Positions 24,090 through 34,017 are shown, counted from the stretch's first letter. The stretch is 64,000 nt of DNA from Cerasicoccus maritimus (GCA_031296935.1 JAVDPD010000029.1:1-64000); one strand, 5' to 3'. The notes: a model not told the origin generated them from the sequence alone. Numbers and translations: made by a program.

Positions 24090-25286
24090 ATGAAAAGCCC
24101 CGCTAAGATTATGAACAATTCTTCTCAGAACGCCCTTAACCCAACCTCAGTGGCGCAAGATTTTCCAGCTCCTCCCGGTGTCGTGATTAATCACGTCTAT
24201 GTCGATCAAGGCAAGTATATCGGCTCTCCGAGCATCGCGAAATTAGCCGATGGTTCTTATGTGGCGAGCCATGATTTTTTTGGTCCTGAAACCAAAGAGC
24301 ACGAAGCAGCCGTTTCGCTGATTTTCCGCAGTGAAGATGACGGTCAAACCTGGAAGCAAATTGCGAAGGTATGCCCGGCCTTTTGGTCGAGTCTGCTTTT
24401 GCACGAAGGTGTGCTTTATCTGTTTGGTCTCACGCATCATCATGGGCACATCGTGATCCGTCGCAGTGAAGACGGTGGCTTTACTTGGACAGCGCCCGAT
24501 GATACCGAAACGGGGTTGCTCACGCCGTATGGGCAATATCACACCGCGCCGACTGCGTTTGTTATTTCGAACGGACGCATCTGGCGTGCGATTGAAGATG
24601 CTGCTGGCAGTACACGTTGGGGTGAGCGCTATAATCCGATGCTGATGTCTGCGCCAGTGGGCTCCAATTTACTGCGTCGCGATAGCTGGAACTTTACGCC
24701 CATTCTGCGTCATTCACGCGAATGGCTGGAGGGCAAGTTCGGTGGTTGGCTGGAGGGCAACGCGGTGCAACTGCCCAATGGTCGTATCGGCAATGTGCTG
24801 CGTGTAGACTACAATCAAGCGGGGAAAGGCGCGATTGTCCGCCTGGACGATGACGGCCAAGCTCTGAAGTTTAACCCAGCGGACGACCTTATCGATCTAC
24901 CCGGTGGTGCAACGAAGTTTACCATCCGGCACGATTCTGATACTGGGCTTTATTGGGCATTGTCGAATGCCGTGCCGCCGATTCACAGTGATTGTGAAAA
25001 GCAAACCACGCAGCGTAATACTCTAGCTTTGATTTGCTCCCGCGATTTGCGTGAGTGGGAAATCCGCTACGTGGTGCTTTACCATCCAGATCCGAAGCAG
25101 CACGGCTTTCAATATGCCGATTGGCTCTTCGAAGGAGATGACATGATCGTGGTCAGTCGAACGGCGTGGGATGATGACCAAGGTGGTGCAAAAAATCAAC
25201 ACGACGCAAACTACCTTACCTTTCACCGTGTTAAGAATTTTCGGAGCCTGACGCTCAGGGATTCCAATATAAACCCTTTCGTTTAG
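24090..25286 (+). CDS. sialidase-fold (BNR/Asp-box) protein
   Basis: 398 residues from the ATG at 24090; the ATG at 24111 is equally possible. Six-bladed propeller pattern with Asp-boxes RSEDDGQTW and RSEDGGFTW, an early IGSPSIAKLADGSYVASHD and later GWLEGNAVQLPNGRIGNVLRVD. The SPS-LADG start and the paired Asp-boxes are typical of exo-sialidase-like or neuraminidase-like hydrolases of wide specificity. The cytoplasm is likely because no signal peptide precedes either start. Divergent from the AraC gene, whose binding site would lie in the shared region. A terminator follows at 25321. Confidence 0.75.
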   Translation: MKSPAKIMNNSSQNALNPTSVAQDFPAPPGVVINHVYVDQGKYIGSPSIAKLADGSYVASHDFFGPETKEHEAAVSLIFRSEDDGQTWKQIAKVCPAFWSSLLLHEGVLYLFGLTHHHGHIVIRRSEDGGFTWTAPDDTETGLLTPYGQYHTAPTAFVISNGRIWRAIEDAAGSTRWGERYNPMLMSAPVGSNLLRRDSWNFTPILRHSREWLEGKFGGWLEGNAVQLPNGRIGNVLRVDYNQAGKGAIVRLDDDGQALKFNPADDLIDLPGGATKFTIRHDSDTGLYWALSNAVPPIHSDCEKQTTQRNTLALICSRDLREWEIRYVVLYHPDPKQHGFQYADWLFEGDDMIVVSRTAWDDDQGGAKNQHDANYLTFHRVKNFRSLTLRDSNINPFV

Positions 25287-25320
25287 TTAGTACAGGCACA
25301 AACCGCCATTGGCGGACAGG

Positions 25321-25356
25321 GAACGCTCGTTGTAATCCAATGGGCGTTCTTCTTTT
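25321..25356 (+). terminator. intrinsic terminator after the sialidase-like gene
   Basis: GAACGCTC / GGGCGTTC (one mismatch) with a loop of about 13 bases, then TTCTTTT. Confidence 0.6.
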
Positions 25357-25460
25357 GGGGCATATTGTTTGGTGCGTACAAAAGTAAGGCATGCGACGTA
25401 AACCCCATCGCATGCCTTCGCCACTATGCTGCCACTGTATTAACAATGGCAGCAGGCGGA

Positions 25461-25482
25461 TAGTATATCCCCCAATATACTA
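25461..25482. promoter_or_regulatory. 8-bp perfect inverted repeat
   Basis: TAGTATAT and ATATACTA are separated by CCCCCA, 21 bp downstream of the PEP-CTERM gene's stop. Too weak for a certain terminator; it could be an operator-like dyad. Confidence 0.35.
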
Positions 25483-25503
25483 AATCAAAATCCAGTCTTT
25501 CGC

Positions 25504-26265
25504 TTAGCGTTTGCGGCGACGGAGGAACATGGCCAAGCCGAGAGCGCCAACACCAGCAAGTGCTGCGTAAGTGGAAGGCTCGGGGATGGTCATCTGGGCT
25601 TCAGCGAAAGTTGTCGCAATTACCAAGTTGTCGAAGACGAATGAGTTGCCATTGGTATCGCTGCCGCGCGCGCCAAAAATCGTGTCGAGCGAGCTGATTC
25701 CAGTGTCATAAACGACTGTGCTAATGACACTGGTGTAGCCATCTAGCAGTGAGTAGATCTTAACGGTGTCGTAGTTAGTGCCAAGGCCGCCCGAGGCAGA
25801 AACCTCTACCACTACACGGGTCGGGTCGCCGTAGGTGTTGATTGAGCCTACGCTGCTTCCGCCAGAGCCATCAAAGTTGCGCGCGCGCACGCCGCTCGAT
25901 AGGTAATTGGCTCCGGCTGAGTTGTCACGGCTAGCCGAGTCGCTCAGGTTGAAGAAGTAGGTGTTTGCAGCTCCAGGGCGGAAGTCCACATCGGCACCCA
26001 TGTAGATTGTTGTTCCGTCTGACTGCGCAGCAAAAGTATTGGAAATTGCTGCATCGGCCACGTTGTTACCGGAGTGAACGGCTTGTGTGCCATTATAGGA
26101 AAACGTGGTGATGGTGTAGGAGGCGTTTGCGGTCCAGCCGCCTTGGCCGTTAATTTCGGAGCCGAGTTCGTAGGACTCGAAGTCATCGTAAAAAAGCACG
26201 GTGGCTTGGGCAGAGGTCGCGAGTACTGTCAGTGCTGCAATCGGGAGTATAGTTTGGACTTTCAT
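25504..26265 (-). CDS. PEP-CTERM surface protein (DFESY-type beta-sandwich)
   Basis: 253 residues. Signal peptide MKVQTILPIAALTVLATSAQA, a lectin-like beta-sandwich (YDDFESYELGSEINGQGGWTA ... FVFDNLVIATTF), and the tail IPEPSTYAALAGVGALGLAMF ending RRRKR. PEP-CTERM tails are cleaved by exosortase and re-anchored at the envelope. The DFESY...GQGGW pattern suggests a jelly-roll glycan-binding or structural protein. A shorter paralogue follows upstream at 26323-26988, so the pair looks like a duplication. Confidence 0.85.
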   Translation of the reverse strand: MKVQTILPIAALTVLATSAQATVLFYDDFESYELGSEINGQGGWTANASYTITTFSYNGTQAVHSGNNVADAAISNTFAAQSDGTTIYMGADVDFRPGAANTYFFNLSDSASRDNSAGANYLSSGVRARNFDGSGGSSVGSINTYGDPTRVVVEVSASGGLGTNYDTVKIYSLLDGYTSVISTVVYDTGISSLDTIFGARGSDTNGNSFVFDNLVIATTFAEAQMTIPEPSTYAALAGVGALGLAMFLRRRKR

Positions 26266-26322
26266 TGTATTCTTTTTTTGGGTGTATGGTTTTGAGGGAT
26301 AGGCGAGGCACAGTAGGCGTTA

Positions 26323-26988
26323 CTATTTAGCGTTTAGCGCCTCGTCAAAGTTGGTTGCGATGATTAGGTTATCCATGGTCATGGCGGAGTGACTGACGGA
26401 GCCCCGTCGTGCAAAAAATGTATTCAACTCGCTGACGCCTAATGCACTGGTTACGGTTTGTATCGGGGTGTCCGAAGTGCTGGTCGGATTGATCCAAATG
26501 GTTGATGAGTATTTTTCGCCATAGGACGATATCTCGATCACCAAGCGGGCAGGGACATCGTAAGGTGCCGGGCGTCCAGTTTTGGTCTTTTTGCTATCTT
26601 TACGAATTCGCGCTGCGATTAGCGGCTTGCCGTCGCGAGCATTGAAGATTGCGCCAGCGGTATTGTCTGGTCCCTTGCCGTTTGCGGCTGCGATCCAGTA
26701 GAAATTTGATGCGCTCAGAGAAAAATCGACATCGACGCCAATGTAAAAAGTCCGTTCTTGGGTTTCGATGGCATGAGTGATGGCTGCGTCCGCTACGGTG
26801 CGTCCTGAAAATACGCCTTTACCGTCTGCTGTTTTAACAATTTTGTAGGATTCATCCGCGACCCAGCCGCCTTTGCCGTCGATCGACTGGCCAACACTAT
26901 AGGATTCAAAATTGTCTTCGAAGATAATTCTGGCCTGTGCGCTCAGCGCAACAGCTGAGGTTAGGATGATTGGAAGCAATGCTTTCAT
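26323..26988 (-). CDS. secreted paralogue of the 25504 protein lacking the PEP-CTERM tail
   Basis: 221 residues from the ATG at 26988 (MKALLPIILTSAVALSAQA, a signal peptide). It repeats the layout of its neighbour: IFEDNFESYSVGQSIDGKGGWVA, TFYIGVDVDFSLSASNFYWI, MDNLIIATNFDEALNAK. It ends just where the neighbour continues into the PEP tail, so it should be released rather than anchored. The frame extends to 27054, but that leader is not signal-like. 57 bp separate it from the 25504-26265 gene. Function unknown; glycan binding is a guess from the fold-like pattern. Confidence 0.75.
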   Translation of the reverse strand: MKALLPIILTSAVALSAQARIIFEDNFESYSVGQSIDGKGGWVADESYKIVKTADGKGVFSGRTVADAAITHAIETQERTFYIGVDVDFSLSASNFYWIAAANGKGPDNTAGAIFNARDGKPLIAARIRKDSKKTKTGRPAPYDVPARLVIEISSYGEKYSSTIWINPTSTSDTPIQTVTSALGVSELNTFFARRGSVSHSAMTMDNLIIATNFDEALNAK

Positions 26989-27188
26989 ATTAAAGGGGAG
27001 TTGATTGGGGGGGGATTGTTTGACGGAATGCGTATAAAGCGCGCTCAGCGTCATTGTTTAATATACGGTGGTTATAATAGGGTTTCGTCTAATGTTGAAC
27101 AACGGTATATGATTGTCGTTTGCCGTCTATTATTGTCGAAAATGGTATCGTGCGCGTGCGCCCGTGACCAAAGACCATATTGCTGCTT

Positions 27189-27905
27189 TTAATTTACTGA
27201 GGTCTTTGCGAGCATGTCCTCCATAGTTGACCGAATGGCCCGTGCCCAGATTTCGTAGCCTTTGGCTAAGGGATGCAGGGCATCGGGGGACATCTCTTTG
27301 GTGTAGATGCCGTTTTCGTCGAGTAGCTGATCGCCAATGTCGATGAAGACAATTCGTGGATTGCTGTCCATTTTGCTTAGTATTTCGTTGACTGCTTTTA
27401 CTTTAGAGCGCTCTGGAGCATTTGGCTTGTAGCCGCGAGGGAAGACGCCCATCAGGATTATTTGGCAGTTTGGACAACTGGTCAGCACTTCATCCACAAT
27501 TGCCTCCACGCCTTCGGCAATTTCCTCAGCGTTGTCTCGGTGGATGTTGTTGATGCCGGCCAGGATTACGGCGACTTTTGGATCTGTCTCGTCAAGGCTT
27601 CCGTTCTGGAGGCGCCAAAGTATATTCTCAGTTTTATCGCCACTGATACCCATATTCACGGCGTCCATGCGCGCATAGTAGCGATCCCAGACGGGCTTGC
27701 CGCGGCTGTTTGATGCCCAATTGTTGGTAATCGAATCGCCGATAAAAATTACGTCGGATGGACCTCGTTGTAAGCGCTCATCAATACGGTTGGCTTGGTC
27801 GAGCCAAGGATTGCGCACTGTGGGTTCGACAGCTGGGTTCGCATATAAGTTGGCACCGCCCAAGATGGACAGTGCGCATAGGCTGAATAATACTGGCTTT
27901 AACAT
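27189..27905 (-). CDS. secreted SGNH/GDSL-family hydrolase
   Basis: 238 residues from the ATG at 27905 (MLKPVLFSLCALSILGGANLYA, signal peptide). SGNH blocks: FIGDSITNNW (Ser), the Gly block in NMGISGDKTEN, AGINNIHRDN (Asn; the usual GND is GIN here) and DALHPLAKGYEIW (Asp-His). These enzymes are esterases, often removing acetyl groups from glycans, which fits the surrounding lyases and glycosidases. The longer frame to 27962 overlaps the pseudopilin's 3' end. 13 bp separate the two genes, so they are co-transcribed. Confidence 0.85.
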   Translation of the reverse strand: MLKPVLFSLCALSILGGANLYANPAVEPTVRNPWLDQANRIDERLQRGPSDVIFIGDSITNNWASNSRGKPVWDRYYARMDAVNMGISGDKTENILWRLQNGSLDETDPKVAVILAGINNIHRDNAEEIAEGVEAIVDEVLTSCPNCQIILMGVFPRGYKPNAPERSKVKAVNEILSKMDSNPRIVFIDIGDQLLDENGIYTKEMSPDALHPLAKGYEIWARAIRSTMEDMLAKTSVN

Positions 27906-27918
27906 TGGTTCTTGAAAA

Positions 27919-28644
27919 TTACAGGTGGTGGTGACCGAACATGTCGTTTTTGTTCGCGGCAAGGTCTTCGTAGTCGATCAGCTCGACATGCCCATCGAGG
28001 AAGCACATATTGGCGGCACCGTCATGAATCGGGTTTGCTTCAGTCGTTTTGCCCCATGAGCGGCATTCCGGGCATTGCATGCTGATCCAGGTTTTTTCAC
28101 GGCTGGCATACCAGCCATCGCCGATCATTACTATTTCGGCGGGGCGGGCTACCTGGCTTAGATAGACCATGTTGCTGACGTCAGCTGAGGGCAGGATGAC
28201 GTGGCTGCGATTGGTGGAGTAGCCACCACCCCATGATAGGGTTTCTTCGTCGATTGAGGGGCACTGCCAAACACCGCCTCTGGCATTGCCTTGGGCTTCT
28301 GCCGCCCATTCTAGCGGTGGCACGTAGGTTGCGAGGACATTCGGGTAATACCACTCCTTGCCATCCAGCTTTTGCGCTTCCGTTGAGTGTTCCAATGGCA
28401 GCACACCATTGTTGTCTGTGGCGTACATTTGGAATGCTGCGCCGATCTGCCGCAGATTGCTGGCGCAGGTTGCGGCTTCGCCTTTTTTGCGAACATGTCC
28501 TACGGCGGGAATTAGAATAGCGCCCAAGGTAGCAATGATGGCAATGCAAGCCAGCAATTCCACTAAGGTAAACCCGTATTTATAATTAGCATAAAAATTG
28601 GTAACGTACGGACGAGATATTTTAAGATTTGAAGGGGTATCCAT
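27919..28644 (-). CDS. pseudopilin-like secreted protein (N-methylation motif)
   Basis: 241 residues. A short basic leader ends in YGFTLVELLACIAIIATLGAI, the type IV pilin/type II secretion prepilin signal with Glu at +5. After the helix comes a globular domain with TCASNLRQIGAAFQMYATDNNG and the closing FLDGHVELID, which resembles the H-x9-DG family expanded in Planctomycetota and Verrucomicrobiota. Likely a minor-pseudopilin-like secreted or surface protein. It precedes the SGNH hydrolase in one transcription unit. The palindrome at 28704-28716 lies in its upstream region. Confidence 0.85.
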   Translation of the reverse strand: MDTPSNLKISRPYVTNFYANYKYGFTLVELLACIAIIATLGAILIPAVGHVRKKGEAATCASNLRQIGAAFQMYATDNNGVLPLEHSTEAQKLDGKEWYYPNVLATYVPPLEWAAEAQGNARGGVWQCPSIDEETLSWGGGYSTNRSHVILPSADVSNMVYLSQVARPAEIVMIGDGWYASREKTWISMQCPECRSWGKTTEANPIHDGAANMCFLDGHVELIDYEDLAANKNDMFGHHHL

Positions 28645-28989
28645 GTTTCCTATGATCTTGTGCTGACAAGGATTTCAGCAAGTGAGAAGAACCGCAGTTT
28701 TCCTACAATGATTGTAATATTTGGTATTGGATTCTTGGCTGTGAGGAATGTTTTTAGGTACGGTCAGTTTGGCCGTCGTCATATGTCGGCGCGTCTTTTT
28801 ATATCGGCCAAATGCTCAAACCTTTAAGAGGGAATGGCTTCTGTCATCGGTTCGAGCTAAGTGGGCCATGTCGCGCAGGTTTTCCGCAGATTCGACTCCG
28901 TAAACCAAGTTGGTAAATGTTTGATGGCTGTTTTTGCCAGTGTTGCGACCTACAGATTTAACTTGGATTCAGTATCCCTATTGAATGCG
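28645..28989. other. 345-bp intergenic region upstream of the pseudopilin
   Basis: No ORF. It contains the perfect palindrome TACAATGATTGTA (28704-28716), a candidate operator about 60 bp upstream of the pseudopilin start. Otherwise I see nothing. Confidence 0.45.
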
Positions 28990-30051
28990 TTACGAAGCAT
29001 TCACTTGGCGATCAGAAGCTGCACGAGTGGTTCCTCCGTCAACCCAACTGCCGCCAATTAGGGTTGCTCTGGGATACTCTGGCACGCCGTACTCGCCGGA
29101 GTGAATCATGCTGATGACCATGTCGACTGCGGCTTCGCCCGCGCGGTCATTGTGTTGGTTCATGCCAGACCAGTTGGGGCGGTCCTGTCGCCACTCAAGC
29201 TGGATTAAACCAATATCCTCTGGCACACGGATGCCTAGGTCGTTGATCCAAAGGCGGACGATGTTGTAGAGGGTGAAAATCACGTCTGGTTTTTCACGTT
29301 TGATCCATTTTGCAAACAATGAAGGATCTGATCTTGCTTCGGTGATTTTATAGAATGGCTTTAAACGTTTACGTAGTGGCAAGTAGCTTTGTCCAATTTG
29401 ATAGCCGGCGGTGAAGCGCCCTTCCACGAGTGCATCGATCGTTTTGTCCAATGCCAAACCCGGTCGCTGGTAGCCGAGTTCGAGTGCTTTTTCAAATGCG
29501 CGCAGGGCCACAATGTGGTGGTCGGTGCAGGCGAAGGGAAGCGCTGGCGCTCGGGTGCGCACGCCGGTAACAACGCAGGGGTAGGTATCCCAGGTGGTTG
29601 CAAACTTTCCGGGAAGTTGGTTCGTGTTCATCAGCCCGACAACGATAATCCCACGAATTCCTCTCGCTTTGAGTATTCTATTGAGCCGTTCTCCGTTTAG
29701 TTCCGGATCATGGAGCCAGAAATGGTCCAGGTTATAGCCTAGGTGATTCGCACGGTGTTTACAGCCGGCGACATAAGTTGGGATTGTTGGGTGGTTTTGA
29801 AACGCATGTTTGTTTTCGTTGGCATTGACAAGGGCCAAGGTTGCTTTGGGGCTGCCGGACTGGTTGTCGCGCAGTTGTGTCATCAGGTGCGCGACAATCG
29901 GATTACGCTGATAGCCCAAGTGATCGGCAATTTGCTGAATCCGCTCCCGGGTGGTTGCCGGGATCTGTGGATCATTGCGCAGGCAGAGCGAAACCGTGTT
30001 CTTAGAGACGCCCGCTGCCCGGGCGATATCTGTCATCGTGATTCGCTTCAT
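28990..30051 (-). CDS. LacI-family regulator, divergent from the arabinose genes
   Basis: 353 residues. N-terminal helix-turn-helix MTDIARAAGVSKNTVSLCLRN, hinge region RIQQIADHLGYQRNPIVAHL, then a periplasmic-binding-fold effector domain (RGIRGIIVVGLMN, ALELGYQRPGLALD, KREKPDVIFTLYN, IGLIQLEW). LacI regulators repress sugar genes and release DNA on binding sugar. It is divergent from araB, 152 bp away, so it is the natural candidate to regulate the araBAD set and itself. Confidence 0.9.
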   Translation of the reverse strand: MKRITMTDIARAAGVSKNTVSLCLRNDPQIPATTRERIQQIADHLGYQRNPIVAHLMTQLRDNQSGSPKATLALVNANENKHAFQNHPTIPTYVAGCKHRANHLGYNLDHFWLHDPELNGERLNRILKARGIRGIIVVGLMNTNQLPGKFATTWDTYPCVVTGVRTRAPALPFACTDHHIVALRAFEKALELGYQRPGLALDKTIDALVEGRFTAGYQIGQSYLPLRKRLKPFYKITEARSDPSLFAKWIKREKPDVIFTLYNIVRLWINDLGIRVPEDIGLIQLEWRQDRPNWSGMNQHNDRAGEAAVDMVISMIHSGEYGVPEYPRATLIGGSWVDGGTTRAASDRQVNAS

Positions 30052-30078
30052 CGGGGCATTTTGACGGCTTGTGGCATT

Positions 30079-30094
30079 ACTGTCAAGTGGCAGT
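30079..30094. promoter_or_regulatory. candidate LacI-family operator
   Basis: ACTGTCAAGTGGCAGT is an imperfect palindrome (ACTGNCA-N2-TGNCAGT) 28 bp from the regulator start. Position and symmetry fit an autoregulated operator; binding is untested. Confidence 0.4.
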
Positions 30095-30202
30095 GAGGTT
30101 TACTGTGAAGCGCTGCCCCATAAAATGGCTTCTATTCGTAAGTCTCTCGGTGAAACAGAAAAATCCTGAGCGGCTTTAATTTTATGTTATGCGGTTTTCC
30201 CT

Positions 30203-31795
30203 ATGCAGAACTACTCGGAAGAAATACAAAACGGCCAATGCACTCTAGGAATAGAACTTGGGTCGACGCGCATTAAGGCGGTCTTAATCGGATCGGAAAA
30301 TCTTCCTGTGGCTGTTGGTGGGGTTAGATGGGAAAATAAATTTCAAGACGGTGTTTGGACTTACTGCATGGAAGACGTTTGGAGTGGCATTCAATCGTGC
30401 ATTGCGGATCTTCAAAATTCAGTTAAGACTAAGTTTGGTGTCGAGTTGCTTGAGCTGAAAAGCATCGGCGTCAGTGCCATGATGCATGGCTATTTGGTGT
30501 TTGATGCGCAAGATGGTCAATTGGCGCCTTTTAGAACTTGGCGTAATAACATAACTGGCCCTGCTGCTGAAAAGCTGTCTTTGCTCTTTGGTTATCCGAT
30601 TCCGCAACGCTGGAGCATTGCCCATCTCTACCAGGCCATTTTGAACGGCGAAGCACACGTAGCGGACATCGCATATGCCACCACCTTGGCCGGGTATGTC
30701 CACTGGAAATTGACCGGACAAAAAACGATGGGTATTGGCGAAGCTTCTGGCATGTTTCCGATCAATATTGACGCGCAGGATTTTAATGAAGCCATGCTCA
30801 TTCAGTTCGACGCGTTGATTGCTGAAAAAGGCTTCGGTTGGAAGCTAAAAGACATCTTACCTCAGGTGCAGGTTGCTGGAGAGCGAGCAGGTGAGCTGAC
30901 AAGGGAGGGAGCCATTTTATTAGATCCCACCGGTCATCTCAAACCGGGTATTCCAGTTTGCCCGCCGGAGGGGGATGCTGGCACAGGCATGGTGGCAACA
31001 AACAGTGTCGAAGTCCGCACGGGCAATGTATCGGCGGGCACTTCAGTTTTTGCGATGTTGGTTTTGGATAAAGAGCTTTCGCAGACGCATCATGAAATTG
31101 ATTTGATCACTACGCCCGATGGCAAGCTCGTAGGAATGGCTCACACGAATAACTGCTCCTCGGATATTGACGCCTGGTTGGGCATTCTTGGCGAAGCAGC
31201 TCAAACGATGGGCGCAGACTTCTCAACCGACGAGCTTTATGATCGGCTTTTAAAACTCGCGCTCGAAGGGGACGCTGATTGCGGCGGCCTCTTGTCTTAC
31301 GGCTATGTATCCGGTGAACACGTGACGGGGTTTACTGAAGGACGCCCGCTCTTTGCTCGGTCACAGGATAGCTGCTTTACGTTGGCAAATTTTATCCGTA
31401 CGCATTTGTTTTCCGCGCTCTGCGCGCTTCGTACTGGGCTCAATATTCTCTATAACGAAGAAGGTGTTGAGGTGGATGAAATACGCGGGCATGGCGGATT
31501 TTTTAAAACCGGAAACGTTGGCCAGCGCATCATGGCGGCGGCCTGTGGCGTGCCGGTTTCGACGCTCAATACTGCTGGAGAAGGCGGTGCCTGGGGGATT
31601 GCGCTACTCGCGTCTTACATGATGCGGGACGATCGTCGCCAGACACTGCCCGAATTCCTTCACCCCATTTTTGTCGATAACATGGGAGTCGTTATCGAAC
31701 CGGAGCCTGCTGACGTTACGGGCTTTCTCCGTTTCTTTGAGCGCTACCACCGGGGACTGTCCGTGGAGCGCGCAGCAGTCGATGCTCTAGATTAA
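30203..31795 (+). CDS. araB: FGGY-family carbohydrate kinase, probable L-ribulokinase
   Basis: 530 residues. N-terminal phosphate-binding motif [16 protein letters not shown], a Bacteroidetes-type extended first domain, and a second nucleotide-binding domain ending in [27 protein letters not shown] and [20 protein letters not shown] kinases phosphorylate pentoses and pentuloses. Its place directly before araA and araD (33 bp to araA) makes L-ribulose the best substrate guess, giving L-ribulose-5-phosphate. By sequence alone xylulose cannot be excluded. It is divergent from the LacI gene. Confidence 0.85.
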   Translation: MQNYSEEIQNGQCTLGIELGSTRIKAVLIGSENLPVAVGGVRWENKFQDGVWTYCMEDVWSGIQSCIADLQNSVKTKFGVELLELKSIGVSAMMHGYLVFDAQDGQLAPFRTWRNNITGPAAEKLSLLFGYPIPQRWSIAHLYQAILNGEAHVADIAYATTLAGYVHWKLTGQKTMGIGEASGMFPINIDAQDFNEAMLIQFDALIAEKGFGWKLKDILPQVQVAGERAGELTREGAILLDPTGHLKPGIPVCPPEGDAGTGMVATNSVEVRTGNVSAGTSVFAMLVLDKELSQTHHEIDLITTPDGKLVGMAHTNNCSSDIDAWLGILGEAAQTMGADFSTDELYDRLLKLALEGDADCGGLLSYGYVSGEHVTGFTEGRPLFARSQDSCFTLANFIRTHLFSALCALRTGLNILYNEEGVEVDEIRGHGGFFKTGNVGQRIMAAACGVPVSTLNTAGEGGAWGIALLASYMMRDDRRQTLPEFLHPIFVDNMGVVIEPEPADVTGFLRFFERYHRGLSVERAAVDALD

Positions 31796-31828
31796 TCATT
31801 CATCGTAAAAATATATATAATCTAACCT

Positions 31829-33316
31829 ATGAAACAAGTATGGTTTATTACCGGCAGCCAGCACCTTTATGGTCCTGAAACGCTTAGGCAGGTTGCGGCC
31901 AATGCTGAGGTCATTGCTCTGGCGCTGAATGCTGACTCGTCGATTCCTGTTGATATCGTCTTCAAGCCAATCGTTACCACTACAGATGAAATTCGTACGA
32001 TGCTGATGGCGGCAAGCAGTGATCGCGGCTGTATTGGCGTCATTACCTGGATGCATACATTTTCTCCAGCCAAGATGTGGATCGGAGGGCTCAATGCGTT
32101 GACCAAGCCGATCTGCCATCTGCATACGCAGTTCAATCGAGACATCCCCTGGGACAGCATCGACATGGATTTCATGAATTTGAATCAGTCGGCGCATGGC
32201 GGGCGGGAATACGGTCACATGCTGACTCGTATGAGGATTCCACGCAAGGTAGTCGTGGGGCATTGGGAGGCTGCAGATGTGCGCATGCAACTCGCAAAGT
32301 GGGCAGGTGTTGCCTTGGGTTGGGATGAAATGCGGAACCTGAAGATCGTGCGCTTTGGTGATAACATGCGCTACGTATCCGTGACCTGTGGTGACAAGGT
32401 GGAGGCCGAGCGCGTGTTTGGTTTCGAAGTCAACACGCATGGCGTTGGTGACTTGGTCGCCGTCATCAACGAAGGAGCGGATGCAGAGATTGACACAGTG
32501 TGCCAAGAGTATGCCGATCTTTATGAACTGTCGCCAGAGCTGGTTAAAGGCGGCGTAAGTCATGGGTCCTTGCGCGAAGCTGCTCGCATTGAAATCGGTC
32601 TGCGTCGCTTTCTGGTTGATGGCGGATATGGGGCATTTTCCGACACTTTCGAAGACCTGCATGGTATGCTGCAATTGCCTGGCTTGCCAGTGCAGCGTCT
32701 GATGTCGGATGGCTATGGTTTTGCCGGAGAGGGAGACTGGAAACACGCTGTGCTCGTGCGCGTGCTCAAGGCAATGACTCCAGGCATGATGGGAGGAACT
32801 TCTTTCATGGAAGACTACACCTACCATTTTGATCCGGCCAACGCCCGTTGTCTCGGTTCCCATATGTTAGAAATTTGCCCGTCTATCGCTGCCCATAAGC
32901 CGCGGGTGGAAATGCATCCATTGGGTATCGGTGGTAAAGCAGACCCAGTGCGCCTGGTCTTCAATGGTGCAACGGGCTCCGCGATTAATGTCTCACTGGT
33001 CGATCTCGGCAATCGTTTTCGTTTCTTGGTGAACGAAGTTGAGAGCGTGGAGATTTCACAGGATATGCCAAAGCTGCCCGTGGCACGCGTTCTCTGGGAC
33101 GCCAAGCCAAACTTGGCCACAGCTGCCGAAGCCTGGATTCAAGCCGGCGGAGCGCACCATACGGCCTTCAGTTTTGACGTCACCGCCGATCAAATCGAAA
33201 TGCTAGCCGAAATCGCGGGAACGGAATGCGTCTTTATTGATGAATCGACGGAGATGCGTCGCTTTAAGCAAGACCTGCGGATAGGAGAAATTTACTACGG
33301 AATCCGGGGAATTTAG
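31829..33316 (+). CDS. araA: L-arabinose isomerase
   Basis: 495 residues, normal for AraA. Converts L-arabinose to L-ribulose with a Mn2+-type metal. Family hallmarks: WFITGSQHLYGPETLRQV at the start, WMHTFSPAKMWI, LHTQFNRDIPW, the metal site GGTSFMEDYTYHF, LGSHMLEICPSIA and GGAHHTAFS near the end. All the metal-binding Glu/His positions are present. 33 bp after araB and 2 bp before araD, so one operon. Confidence 0.97.
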   Translation: MKQVWFITGSQHLYGPETLRQVAANAEVIALALNADSSIPVDIVFKPIVTTTDEIRTMLMAASSDRGCIGVITWMHTFSPAKMWIGGLNALTKPICHLHTQFNRDIPWDSIDMDFMNLNQSAHGGREYGHMLTRMRIPRKVVVGHWEAADVRMQLAKWAGVALGWDEMRNLKIVRFGDNMRYVSVTCGDKVEAERVFGFEVNTHGVGDLVAVINEGADAEIDTVCQEYADLYELSPELVKGGVSHGSLREAARIEIGLRRFLVDGGYGAFSDTFEDLHGMLQLPGLPVQRLMSDGYGFAGEGDWKHAVLVRVLKAMTPGMMGGTSFMEDYTYHFDPANARCLGSHMLEICPSIAAHKPRVEMHPLGIGGKADPVRLVFNGATGSAINVSLVDLGNRFRFLVNEVESVEISQDMPKLPVARVLWDAKPNLATAAEAWIQAGGAHHTAFSFDVTADQIEMLAEIAGTECVFIDESTEMRRFKQDLRIGEIYYGIRGI

Positions 33317-33318
33317 AC

Positions 33319-34017
33319 ATGGAACATCGAGCGATACGCGAGGAGTGTTTCGAGGCCAATCTTGCCTTGCCGAAAACGGGGCTGGTCGATTTGACCTTTG
33401 GTAACGTAAGTGTTCTCGATGAGAACGTTGGTGTGTTCGCAATCAAGCCAAGCGGCGTCGACTATGCGGCCTTGAGGGCGGAGGACATGGTCGTGGTGGA
33501 CCTCAATGGAAATGTGGTTGCAGGTAAGCTACGCTATTCGTCGGATACACCGACGCACCGCCGTTTGTTTTTGGCGTTTGCGGAGTATGGCGTGCGTTCA
33601 GTGGTTCACACTCATTCGCGCTGCGCCGTGGCGTTTGCCCAGGCCGGGCGTGAGATTCCTTGTCTGGGCACGACTCACGCCGACCATTTTTACGGATCAG
33701 TACCGGTTACTCGCAAAATGACAGATGCCGAAATCAACGGCCAATACGAATGGGAAACCGGCAATGTCATTGTTGAGCGTTTTGGTGGAATGAACCCACT
33801 GGATGTTCCAGCAGTATTGGTCAACGATCACGGCCCTTTTGTCTGGAACGTTTCAGGGGGTAAGGCTGTGGAGTATGCGCTCGCGCTTGAAGTGGCCGCC
33901 GACATGGCGCTGAAGACTCTCGCGCTCTCGCCGGGGCAGGCTGCCGTTGATGAGACATTGCTGGACAAGCATTTCCTGCGAAAGCACGGCAAAAATGCGT
34001 ATTACGGGCAGACTTAA
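33319..34017 (+). CDS. araD: L-ribulose-5-phosphate 4-epimerase
   Basis: 232 residues, the usual AraD size. Produces D-xylulose-5-phosphate for the pentose phosphate pathway. Family blocks: LTFGNVSVLDENVGVFAIKP, LRYSSDTPTHRRLFLAF, the Zn pair in VVHTHSRCAVAFAQAG, TTHADHFYGSVPVTRKMTDA and the third His in VNDHGPFVWN. The ATG is 2 bp after the araA stop, so translation is coupled. Completes the kinase-isomerase-epimerase set. Confidence 0.96.
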   Translation: MEHRAIREECFEANLALPKTGLVDLTFGNVSVLDENVGVFAIKPSGVDYAALRAEDMVVVDLNGNVVAGKLRYSSDTPTHRRLFLAFAEYGVRSVVHTHSRCAVAFAQAGREIPCLGTTHADHFYGSVPVTRKMTDAEINGQYEWETGNVIVERFGGMNPLDVPAVLVNDHGPFVWNVSGGKAVEYALALEVAADMALKTLALSPGQAAVDETLLDKHFLRKHGKNAYYGQT

